In this document: positions 37,645-46,600 of the stretch, one piece after another
Numbering within the stretch: position 1 is the stretch's first letter
How the letters are laid out: each line of letters starts with the position of its first letter
NCBI RefSeq assembly: GCF_001610895.1
Contig: NZ_CP011273.1
Location: 2,604,001-2,668,000, forward strand
Origin: Planctomyces sp. SH-PL62
GTDB taxonomy: Bacteria; Planctomycetota; Planctomycetia; Isosphaerales; Isosphaeraceae
Length of the DNA stretch: 64,000 nt
Reading direction: 5' to 3'
Notes under the pieces: model-generated
What the model was told of the DNA's origin: nothing
Database searches by the model: none
Seen by the model: the letters and a program-made list of their open reading frames with translations, nothing else
Program-made: the position numbers and the translations under genes

Positions 37645-39042
37645 ATGGATCGTCTTCAGAGGGACCTGTTGCGGCGGGGCGTGAGGCTGGAGCTGGGGCC
37701 GATGCTGCGGCTGGCGGGGCCGGTGGTGTCGGCGGAGCTGGGCTGGATGACGATGGGGATCGTCGACACGATCGTCGTCGGCCGGTTGGGGGCCGAGGCG
37801 ATCGGGGCGGTCAGCCTGGGGAACGCGCTCTACTTCGTCGTGGCCATCTTCGGGATGGGGCTGCTGCTGGGGCTGGACGCCCTGGTCTCGCAGGCGTACG
37901 GGGCGGGGGACCTGCACGAATGCCACGACTGGCTGGTCCAGGGCCTGTACCTGTCGGCGATCGTCTGTCCGCTGGCGATTCTGCTGCTCTGGCTGGTCGG
38001 CCCGCTGTCCGAACGGATGGGGTTCGACCCGGCCGTCCTGGGCCCGGCCAGGCTCTACCTGAGTTCGGTGATCTGGGGGACCCCCGCGCTCTTCGTCTAC
38101 GCGGCCTTCCGGCGGTACTTGCAAGGGATGGGCCTGGTCAAGCCGGTGATGGCGGCCTTGCTGTCGGCGAACGTCGTCAACGCCCTGATGGACTGGATGT
38201 TCGTCTACGGCAAGCTCGGCGTCCCGGCGATGGGCGTCGAGGGGGCGGGCTGGGCGACGACGATCTCGCGGTGCTACATGGCGGGCTTCCTGATCGTCTA
38301 TGCGATCTGGAACGACGTGCGGAACGGCTCCGGGCTGATCCGGACGAAGCTCGCGCCGAGGCTGGCGGCGATCGGTCGGCTGTTCACGTTCGGCCTGCCG
38401 GCGGCGACGCACCTGCTGCTGGAAGTCGGCGTATTCGGGCTGGCGACGATGCTGGCGGGGAGGCTCGACGCGACCTCGCTGGCGGCGCACCACATCGTCC
38501 TGGAGATGGCCAGCGTCACGTTCATGATCCCGCTGGGGCTGGCCTCGGCGGGCGCGATCCGCGTGGGCCAGGCGATCGGCCGGGGAGAGCCGGCGGCGGC
38601 CGGCCGCGCGGGGTGGACCGCCCTGGTCCTGGGCGCGGCCTTCATGGCGACGTCGGGCCTGGTGATGGTGACGTTCCCCAGGCCGCTGATCGCCCTGTTC
38701 ACCGACGACCCGCGCGTGATCGCGACGGCGGCGTCGCTGATGCTGGCGGCGGCGGCCTTCCAGCTCTTCGACGGCTTGCAGGGGGTCGCCACCGGCGCGC
38801 TCCGGGGCGCGGGCGACACCCGCACGCCGATGGTCCTGACCCTGATCTGCTACTGGCTGATCGGCCTGCCGCTGGGCTGGCACCTGACCTTCAACGCCGG
38901 CCGGGGCGTCCTCGGCCTCTGGATCGGCCTGGCCGTCGGCCTCTTCATCGCCGGCCTCGCCCTGCTCCTCGCCTGGCGCCGCCGCTCCCAGGCCCTCATG
39001 CGCGGCGAGTTCTCCATGGCCGGCGCGGGCGTCGGCCATTGA
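37645..39042 (+). CDS. MATE family efflux transporter
   Basis: 465 residues with 12 TM helices in two halves. GPMLRLAGPVVSAELGWMTM and VDTIVVGRLGAEAIGAVSLG are the N-terminal signature of NorM/DinF-type MATE exporters, with GMGLLLGLDALVSQAYGAGD following; the second half repeats the pattern at about 240-260 (TFGLPAATHLLLEVGVFGLA). It probably exports cationic drugs or metabolites by sodium or proton antiport. It is monocistronic. Confidence 0.92.
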   Translation: MDRLQRDLLRRGVRLELGPMLRLAGPVVSAELGWMTMGIVDTIVVGRLGAEAIGAVSLGNALYFVVAIFGMGLLLGLDALVSQAYGAGDLHECHDWLVQGLYLSAIVCPLAILLLWLVGPLSERMGFDPAVLGPARLYLSSVIWGTPALFVYAAFRRYLQGMGLVKPVMAALLSANVVNALMDWMFVYGKLGVPAMGVEGAGWATTISRCYMAGFLIVYAIWNDVRNGSGLIRTKLAPRLAAIGRLFTFGLPAATHLLLEVGVFGLATMLAGRLDATSLAAHHIVLEMASVTFMIPLGLASAGAIRVGQAIGRGEPAAAGRAGWTALVLGAAFMATSGLVMVTFPRPLIALFTDDPRVIATAASLMLAAAAFQLFDGLQGVATGALRGAGDTRTPMVLTLICYWLIGLPLGWHLTFNAGRGVLGLWIGLAVGLFIAGLALLLAWRRRSQALMRGEFSMAGAGVGH

Positions 39043-39218
39043 CGCGGGATGCCGCGTCACCCGAAGGAGCGGCCCGCCCTCGCTGCATCACCGGCCCTTC
39101 GCCCCGGTCGTCGGATCTTGCCGGCCGTCGGCCTTCGGTCGATAATCGCATCGTGTGAAATGGTACGGCGTTCTCCTTTGCGACGCCTTTCGATTCGTCC
39201 TGAGAAAGTCGCTTCGCC

Positions 39219-39902
39219 ATGAGAGCACCGATCGTCGTCACCGTCCTCGCCGGGTTGATCCTGGGGGCCGACTCCCCCGGGCCGAAGTCCACCGCCTCGC
39301 CCCGACCGGAGATCGTCTCCGCTTCGGAATGGGGTTCGAAGCCCCAGCCGATCCCGGAGTCGCGCAAGCATACTCCGAAGTACGTGACGCTCCACCACGC
39401 CGGAGTGATCTGGACCGCCAAGGTTTCGCCGGACGTGTTCGTGCGAAACATGCAGTCCTGGGGGCAGAGGGAGAAGGGGTGGCCCGACCTCCCGTATCAT
39501 TTCCTCATCGCCCCGGACGGCCGGATTTTCGAGGGCCGTCCGCTGGGCTTCGAGCCCGAGTCCAACACGAAGTATCCGCTGCAGGGGAACATCGGGGTCG
39601 AGATGATGGGCAGCTTCGAAGCCCAGCGTCCCGACCCGCGGCAGGTCGCCTCCTGCGTGAAGCTGACGGCGTGGCTCTGCGACCAGTACGACATCGACCT
39701 GTCGCGGGTCCGGGGGCACAGGGATGCGGCCTCCGGCCAGACGACTTGCCCCGGCAAGGATTTCGAGCGTTACCTGAAAGACGGCCAGTTCCCCCGCTGG
39801 GTCCGGGAAACCCTCGACGGCGAGACCCCGGCGATCGACCTCGGCCCGCCGTTGCCCGACGGCCCGACCGACCTGATCCCGGCGACCGCTCCGAAAGAGT
39901 GA
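39219..39902 (+). CDS. Secreted N-acetylmuramoyl-L-alanine amidase (PGRP/Amidase_2)
   Basis: 227 residues. The first 17 residues (RAPIVVTVLAGLILGAD) are a signal peptide. KYVTLHHAGV (His59/60), VRGHRDAASGQ (His167) and TTCPGKDF (Cys177) provide the three zinc ligands of T7-lysozyme-type amidases, and PYHFLIAPDGRIFEGRP and NIGVEMMGSFEAQRPD are the conserved strands. It cleaves the lactyl-amide bond between the glycan and the peptide stem of peptidoglycan in the periplasm. It agrees with a peptidoglycan-containing planctomycete. Confidence 0.92.
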   Translation: MRAPIVVTVLAGLILGADSPGPKSTASPRPEIVSASEWGSKPQPIPESRKHTPKYVTLHHAGVIWTAKVSPDVFVRNMQSWGQREKGWPDLPYHFLIAPDGRIFEGRPLGFEPESNTKYPLQGNIGVEMMGSFEAQRPDPRQVASCVKLTAWLCDQYDIDLSRVRGHRDAASGQTTCPGKDFERYLKDGQFPRWVRETLDGETPAIDLGPPLPDGPTDLIPATAPKE

Positions 39903-39942
39903 GCCGACGCCGCCAGGCCCGATGGTCCTTCGGGAGGGTCGG

Positions 39943-41394
39943 TCAGGGCTTCGCGTCGGCCTCCGCCTTCTTCTTCTGGAGTTCGGCGGCCAACTGAGCG
40001 AGCTGGGCGCGCATCTTTTGCAGGCTCTGGAGCGGCGTGAAGGGGAACTCCGACCAGGTGGTGAGATCGTCGCCGAGGATCTGGAACTGGGCGTGCGACT
40101 CGGGCCAGCGGTCGGCCCGGTAGAGGAGCATGGCGTACTTGCTCCGCGCCCCGGCGTCCTTAGGGAAGTGCTTCAGGTATTCCTCGTACGCCGGGCCGAT
40201 GTCCGACCAGACCGCCGCCGGGGAGAGGTAGGCGGTCATCGCCGTCGGTTCCATCCGGCCGACGCGGCGGTAGTGGGCGTCGCCGGCGAGCAGGGTGATG
40301 CCGGTCCGCCAGTTCTTGGTGGCGCCGCAGGCGCGGCCGAAGGCGATCAGATCCTCCCACGAGCCGTGCCACTTGGGGTCCAGCCAGTCGAGCTTGGACC
40401 AGCAGGCGCCGCGATGGTCGGGGTCCAGCTTCATGGCCCGCTCGAACCACATCTCCATGTTCTTGCGATCGCCGCCGACCGCCTTGTCGACCTCGATCAT
40501 CAACTCGGCCGTCTGGGGGTCGGGCCGGAGCGACCACGACTTCTCCAGGGCCTCGCGCGCCTTCTTCAGCCGCTCCTCCAGCCTGGCGAAGCCCCCCTGG
40601 GGGACGGCCGGGGCGAACCCCGTGGAGCGGGCCTCCCAGCCGTAATCGAACCAGAACTTGCCGCGGAACTTCAGACGCAGGGCCTCCAGGTCCGGGGCCT
40701 TGGCCAGCGCGGCGTCCACCTTCTCATAGGCGGGCAGGGGTTCGAGCCCCGTATCCCGGAGGCCCCTGAGGATCTGCTGGAGGGTCGCGTACCAGAGCAC
40801 CTCGCAGATCGGGCCGCGATCGTCGTCGGCGGCCTTCTCCGTCAGGAGCGCCAGGGCGGCCTCGTACTGGTCCCGGGCCTGCTTCAGGAGCACCTCGTCT
40901 TTCCCGCCTCGGCCGACCCAGGCCAGGCCGTCGGCGGAGTTGGCGAGGGCCGCCGCGCGGCGGATGGCGGGGTACTTGCTGGCGTTGAGGGCCGTCGCGG
41001 CTTCCTTCATCCGACGCGCCGGCTCCGCGAAGCTCCCGAGGTCCGGCTGGTAGTCCTGGGTGCGTCGGAGCAGATAGACGACGATTGGATCGTCGCAGCC
41101 GGCGGAGACGGCCGCCTTGGCCGGCGCCTGGATCTCCTCGGGGTTCGCCGGCGGGTCCACCTGCTGGCTGAACACCCGCGCGGCCGTCTCCAGCGCCTCT
41201 CGCGCCTTCGCGTCCCATCGCGCGTCCTTCTTGCCGACCTTGTCGTACGCCCCCACCAGCGTCTTCCGGTTCCACTCCAGCCGCTCGGCCGAACGCTTCG
41301 CCGCCAGCGCGGCGTCCTGCGGGATGGGGGCGTCGGCCGCCAGGGTTGGAACGGCCGCGAGCAAGGCGAGCAAGGCCGGGGATGCCAGGCGCAT
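39943..41394 (-). CDS. Secreted helical (TPR-like) hypothetical protein
   Basis: 483 residues with a signal peptide (RLASPALLALLAAVPTLAAD). The rest is helical: DGLAWVGRGGKDEVLLKQAR, LLTEKAADDDRGPICEV, SWSLRPDPQTAELMIEVDKA, ERAMKLDPDHRGACWSKLDW and YLKHFPKDAGARSKYAMLLY read like tetratricopeptide repeats. It resembles planctomycete proteins with TPR or DUF4034-like regions; I do not claim the family. It probably acts as a periplasmic scaffold. It follows the sigma factor gene downstream on the same strand, 117 bases away. Confidence 0.7.
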   Translation of the reverse strand: MRLASPALLALLAAVPTLAADAPIPQDAALAAKRSAERLEWNRKTLVGAYDKVGKKDARWDAKAREALETAARVFSQQVDPPANPEEIQAPAKAAVSAGCDDPIVVYLLRRTQDYQPDLGSFAEPARRMKEAATALNASKYPAIRRAAALANSADGLAWVGRGGKDEVLLKQARDQYEAALALLTEKAADDDRGPICEVLWYATLQQILRGLRDTGLEPLPAYEKVDAALAKAPDLEALRLKFRGKFWFDYGWEARSTGFAPAVPQGGFARLEERLKKAREALEKSWSLRPDPQTAELMIEVDKAVGGDRKNMEMWFERAMKLDPDHRGACWSKLDWLDPKWHGSWEDLIAFGRACGATKNWRTGITLLAGDAHYRRVGRMEPTAMTAYLSPAAVWSDIGPAYEEYLKHFPKDAGARSKYAMLLYRADRWPESHAQFQILGDDLTTWSEFPFTPLQSLQKMRAQLAQLAAELQKKKAEADAKP

Positions 41395-41511
41395 GAAGAG
41401 GCTCCGCGAGCGACCGGAGGTGAGGGGATGCCTGAACGATGAAATCCGTGCATCACGATATCGCGGGGGCGCCGACCCGGCAAGGGAGCCGGGCGCTTTC
41501 CATACCTCCGC

Positions 41512-43086
41512 TCACGGAAGGTCCTCTATGGTCAACTTCGCGTCCGGGAAATGCTCCTTCGTCCAGGCGATCAGCTTCCTCACCGTCCCCGATTGCTCCT
41601 CGAGCGGTCGGAGTTCGCGTTGCAGCGTCGCAACGTCCCGCCTCGCGGATGCGAGCCGGTCTTCCGCCTCCTGGATGGCCCGAGATGCGGCGGCCACCTT
41701 TTCACCCTGCTCCTCGATCGTCTTGTAGGACTCCCCCCTGACGGCCTTGAGCTGGGCCCAGCGGACCGCGCGCACCTGATCCAGCTCGTCGACCTCCTTT
41801 TTCGCGGCTTCGAGGGCCCTCTGCGCCGACTCGTACTCGTCTTGCATGTCCAGCAGCCGGCCCAGGAGGATGCGGACCTGCTGGACGACGGCCTCCACTT
41901 CGTCCCAGGAGATGAGGGCTCGCTCGAAGAGGGTCTGCCGGAGCTGGCGGCTCTGATAGCCGTTGATGAGTCGGGCCTCGATCTCGCGCAGGCTCCTCGG
42001 GCCGGGCGCGGCCTGATCGTCCGTCGAGGCGACGTCGGCCCGGGGCTGTCGGACGATCCTCGCGGGCAGGGGGGTGGCTGGCTTCGCCAGCATCTCCGCG
42101 ATCCGGTCGAGCTTCGCCTCCAGCGCGTCGATCCGCAGTTCGACCGGGATCGGGGCGGGCGGGTCGGCGGGCTTCGCGGTGGGGGGCTGGGGCTCCGGGG
42201 CTCCGTCCTGGGCGGCCGGGGCGAGCGAACCGGCGGCGACGGCGACCGCGCCGGCGGCCAGGCCGACGGAGACGCCCGCGAATCCGAGCAGCTTCCACGG
42301 GGATGGGAACATGGTCGCGATCACTCCTTGGGCCAGAGCCGCGGCGGGCCAGGGGGCTGACGTCGCGAGGGACGAGGCCGGGCCGACGAATCGGCCGGCG
42401 GCGTCGACCGTCGCCGCGACGAGCGACGACGGGACGAGGGGGGCGGCGGGGTCCGCCTTCGCCAGCGCGAGGCACGCGGGGGCGTCGACGCCGAGCCGGG
42501 TCAGGCGGCCTTGCAGCAGCGCGCGGGCCCTGGCCGTCCGACTCCGGACCGTGCCCGGGGGCCAGCCCAGCTCGGCGGCGGCCTGGTCGTACGTCCGACC
42601 CTCCAGGTGGCAGAGGACCAGCGGGGCGCGGTATTTCTCCGGCAGCCGGGCCAGCTCGCGATGCAGGGCTTCGAACGCGTCGTCGCCCCCCCGCGCGGGC
42701 GAGGCGACGGCCGCGTCGAGCCGCGCCGGGCTCCCCTCGCGGGCCCGACGCTTCAGCAGGTCGGCCCGCGCCCGGACCGCCACCCGGCGGGCCACGCCGT
42801 GGAGCCAGCAGGAGAGGGCGGCGCCGTCTCGCAGGCGTCCCCCCTTGCGGACCAGGACCAGGAACGTGGCCTGGAACGCGTCGTCCACGTCGGCCGGGTC
42901 GCGGAGATACCGACGGCAAAGCGCCAGCACCATCGGCCCGTGGCGGTCGACGATCGCCCCGAAGGCGGACTCGTCCCGCTCCGCCAGGAACCGATGCAAG
43001 AGCCGCGCGTCCCCCCCGGGCTGGTCCACGCCGTCCCGGAGCAGCCGCTCGACCTCCCGCCCCGTCCGCCATCGCGATGCCGACAT
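41512..43086 (-). CDS. ECF sigma factor with transmembrane and coiled-coil extension
   Basis: 524 residues. Residues 1-200 form the ECF core: DAFQATFLVLVRKGGRL (region 2.2), LSCWLHGVARRVAVRARADL, and region 4 with EKYRAPLVLCHLEGRTYDQA then AAELGWPPGTVRSRTARARA. A hydrophobic region at about 260-290 (LLGFAGVSVGLAAGAVAVAA) forms one TM helix, followed by a Pro-rich linker and a C-terminal periplasmic coiled coil (ALEAAKKEVDELDQVRAVRW, AIQEAEDRLASARRDVATLQ). This sigma-TM-extension form is a known planctomycete type in which the anti-sigma-like sensor is fused. Proteolytic release could free the sigma domain. Confidence 0.88.
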   Translation of the reverse strand: MSASRWRTGREVERLLRDGVDQPGGDARLLHRFLAERDESAFGAIVDRHGPMVLALCRRYLRDPADVDDAFQATFLVLVRKGGRLRDGAALSCWLHGVARRVAVRARADLLKRRAREGSPARLDAAVASPARGGDDAFEALHRELARLPEKYRAPLVLCHLEGRTYDQAAAELGWPPGTVRSRTARARALLQGRLTRLGVDAPACLALAKADPAAPLVPSSLVAATVDAAGRFVGPASSLATSAPWPAAALAQGVIATMFPSPWKLLGFAGVSVGLAAGAVAVAAGSLAPAAQDGAPEPQPPTAKPADPPAPIPVELRIDALEAKLDRIAEMLAKPATPLPARIVRQPRADVASTDDQAAPGPRSLREIEARLINGYQSRQLRQTLFERALISWDEVEAVVQQVRILLGRLLDMQDEYESAQRALEAAKKEVDELDQVRAVRWAQLKAVRGESYKTIEEQGEKVAAASRAIQEAEDRLASARRDVATLQRELRPLEEQSGTVRKLIAWTKEHFPDAKLTIEDLP

Positions 43087-43439
43087 GTCGCCCCCCCTTC
43101 ATGAGAGGCTACTGCATCGACACGCCCCGCAGGTCCCGAATTCTCGGACCCCGTCGTTTTCCCGAGACGCCCGGCGCTCGCGATCGGCGATCCGGCCGCA
43201 TCATCCCTTTAGCCGCCCCACGCTCCCTGGCGTCCCGAACCTCGAAGCGCGCCCCACGCCGGCGCAAAACTCCTCGCGGCGAGCGAGGCCGAAACGGCCG
43301 AACGAAGCCAATCCCGAAATCCAAAAAACCAACACAACACGATGCGCTTCTTGACTATACACCCGACGGATCGACTTCCCACCCGGCGCGATCGAAGCCA
43401 ATCCCGTGCGCAGCGGGGGGCAAGAGATGTTCGCGCAGA

Positions 43440-43625
43440 CAAGCCTTCCCCCCTGGTGGGGGAAGGCGGCCGAAGGCCGGATGCGGGGGACCATCATCGC
43501 GGACGGACCGAGGATGCGACGGCCCTCGCGCTGGTCTTCCCCCGCGAGCGGGGAAGGAAGGATGGCGAGACTCCGAGGGCTCTCGGGCCGCCTTCCCCCG
43601 CGAATGGGGGGAAGGCGGCGGGGGA
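43440..43625. repeat. dispersed palindromic repeat, copy 2 (three hairpins)
   Basis: Three palindromes with CTTCCCCC/GGGGGAAG arms at about 43447-43470, 43534-43558 and 43594-43620. The first and its right flank (GGCGGCCGAAGGCCGGATG, then ATCATCGCGGACGGACCGA) match copy 1 in the opposite orientation. Before it, 43087-43439 is non-coding and contains a 14-bp direct repeat CGAAGCCAATCCCG at 43303 and 43393. Confidence 0.75.
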
Positions 43626-43639
43626 GAGGTCGGGCCAGG

Positions 43640-46600
43640 TCAGTGACCGGAGCCGGCGGCATGGGCCTGGCCGTGGCCCTTGTCGTGGCCGTGGTCTGGG
43701 CCGTGGGCGGCGTGGTCGTGGCGGAAGAGGGGGTGGTTGGGGTCGCCGGCGGCGGCGATGTAGGCGACGAGATCGACGATCTCCTCGCGGGTCAGCTTGT
43801 CGAGCAGGCCCTTGGGCATGATCGAGACGCTGGATTTGGCGCGGTCGGCGACGTCGGCCTTGGCGATCTCGCGAGGCACGACGCTGGCCAGGGGGTTCTC
43901 GACGAGCTTGATCGTCTCGGGGGTTTCCTCGACGATCAGGCCGGTGAGCACCTGGCCGGATTCGAGGCCGATCGCGTACCCGGCGTACTTCTCATTGATG
44001 TTCGCCGAGGGGTCGAGGATGTTCTTGAGCAGGTCGGCCGGGCCTTGCTTGGGGTCGAGCGCGGCGAGGTCCGGGCCGAACGCGGCGCCGACGCCGCCGA
44101 GCTGGTGGCAGGTGGCGCAGGAGGCGAGCTGGAAGAGCTGGCGGCCGTTCTGGAACGACCGGCCGGCGCCCGCGTCGAGCTGGGCGATCGAGGGTTGCAG
44201 GTCCTCGAACGTCCATTCGGTCCGCGGCCGGGTCGACTTCAACAGCTCGTCGGCGATCGGCAGCGGGTGGGCGGCCAGGTAGCCTTCGGGCGAGGCCAGG
44301 TACTCGTCCAGGTCTTCCACCACGTAGAGCGCCCCGTACATCCGGCGCCAGTGGCCGGGGTAGGTGCAGACGTAGGGGAGGACGCCCGGGGTCGTCGGCG
44401 CGGTGAAGCTGATCCGCTCCACGTCGCGGGGCTGGAGCAGCTTGCTGGCCAGCAGGATCTTGTCCGAAGGGGGGACGTACTGCCGCTTCATGGCGTCGGG
44501 CTGGAGGCCCGTGGCCTCGGCGAGCTGGCCGACTTCCTCCAGGGCCCCGGCCTGGGTGATGACGAAGTTGTGGGGCATGACGTCGACGTTCTCGAAGACG
44601 AACTCGACAGGCTTGCCGGCCTGGACGACGATCCGGTCGACGTCGTACCGCATCTGTTCGAGCACGGTGCCGACGCGGATGGCGCGGACGCCCAGGTCGC
44701 CGAGGGCCTTGCGGACGACCTTGGCCTGGTCGACCGGGAGCCTCGCCGCGATCCGGTCGCCGAGCTGCAAGGCGTCGAGCGCGGCGGGGGTGCGGCGGTC
44801 GGCCACGGGGATCTTGGCCACCTCGGCGAGCAGGGAGTCGGCCAGCGGCTTCAGCTCGTCGTCGGGCCATGAGGCCGGCGGCAGCTTCTGGATCGCCAGG
44901 ATCGCGGCGCGGCGGTCGACCCCTTCGCGGATGAACCCGGAGAGGGCCTTGAAGGTCTCGGCCTCATGGCCGCGCAGGGTGGTCAGGGCGTCCATCGCGG
45001 CGCGCCGGACGAGGCCCGCCGGGCCGTCGCCGTCGTAGTCGAAGCGGGCCTGGGTCTCGGGCGCGGGGAGGCCTTTGCGCTCGTCGACGACGTTGCGGGA
45101 GCCGTCGAGGACGGTCAGCTCATAGCCCTGGAGCCGGGAGCCGAGCGTCCCTTCGTTGCGGTTGTAGACGACGATCGCCTCGATGGGGACCTCGGCGCCG
45201 AGGTCGACTTCCCACCAGGGGTCGTCGGTCCCCTCCTGGCTGTGGGTCTGGCCGCCGCCGCCGTATGTGGGGGAGGCGTTGCCGTCGATGGCCCTGGCGG
45301 CGTCGCCGCCATTGGCGGTGGTCTTCTGCGAAGCCTTGCCCTGGCGGGCGACGTTGCGGCCGTCGCTGAAGACCTCGACTTCGGCCAGGGTCAACGTCCC
45401 CCGGCGGGGCAGGGCGATGCGGACGAAGCGGCCGACGGCACCCTTGCCCGCCTCGGCGGAGAGCCCGTCCGGCAGGCCGCGGAGCAGCGGCTCGATCCGG
45501 GCGTGGAGGTCCGACCGGACGAGCGAGTCGCGGATCAGGGGGGTGGCGGCCAGGAAGTCGCGGAGCGAGGCGATCGAGCGGACGGCCAGGGCCCAGGCGG
45601 GGTCGGCCGAGCCGTCGGCCGCGATCATCGCCGCGTAGCCGATCCGGCGGACGATCGGGGCCTTGCCCGAGGAGGCGAGGGCCTCGGCCTGGGGGCGGAC
45701 GGCCGCCAGCTCGGCCCGGTCGCGGTCGCCGAGCATCCGGGCCAGCTCCATCGCCACGGCCTCGTCGAGGCCGCCGGCGCCTTCGGCGTCCCTGGCGGCG
45801 AGGTCTTCCACCAGCACCTTCGCCGGGGTCTCGCCGACGAGCGCGGCGAGGTCGGCCAGGGCCTGACGGCGGTCTTCCTCGCGGAGCCCCGGACGGAAGA
45901 GGATCTCGCGGAGGACGGGCCGGGACCGCTTCATCTGGAGGAGGTCTTCCGGCGCCGCGCGGTCGAGGAAGTAGCGGGCGGCGGCGTCGCTGCGGAACTC
46001 GATCGTCCGGCCTTCGCCGAGGGCCTTGCGGACGTGGGGCTCCAGCGCCCGGAGGGTCTCGCCGCGGGCGTAGTCGAGGTAGTAGTCGGTCGCGCTCTCG
46101 GCGGTGGTCAGGGCCACGTCGAGGGCGTCGGGGTCGGTGAAGAAGCTGGCGGCGCGGACGACTTCCAGGCGGACCCGGGGGTGCTCGTCGCGGGCCAGCT
46201 TGCGGAGCACGTCGAGCGCCTCGGGCGTCCGGTCGCGCCAGCAGCAGAGGACGCGGACCGCCGCGGCGCGGGCGCGGGGGTCGGGGGACGCCAGGCAGCG
46301 GTTCAGGAGGTCCGGGTTCACGACGTCATACGTCTGGTGGACCCAGAGGGCCTCCAGGACGTGGTGCTCGCGGTCGGGGTCGGCCGGGTCGAGCGCCTCG
46401 ACCCAGGCGGCCAGCGCGGGGAGGACCTCGTCGGCGTCTCGGGCGCAAAGCTCGAACTTGGTGCGGTAGCGGACGCGGTCCTCGGACGACTTGAGCAGGT
46501 CGAGCAGCTCGGCGACCGGACGGCCGGCGATGGCGGCGGGGGGCGAGAGCGGGCGACCTTCGTGGGTCACGCGGTAGACCCGGCCGTGGACGACGTCGCG

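Noticed and set aside
43087-43439. Possible small gene before the sigma factor
   Set aside because: Frames are short and lack a start signal; the region is repeat-like and contains a 14-bp direct repeat.
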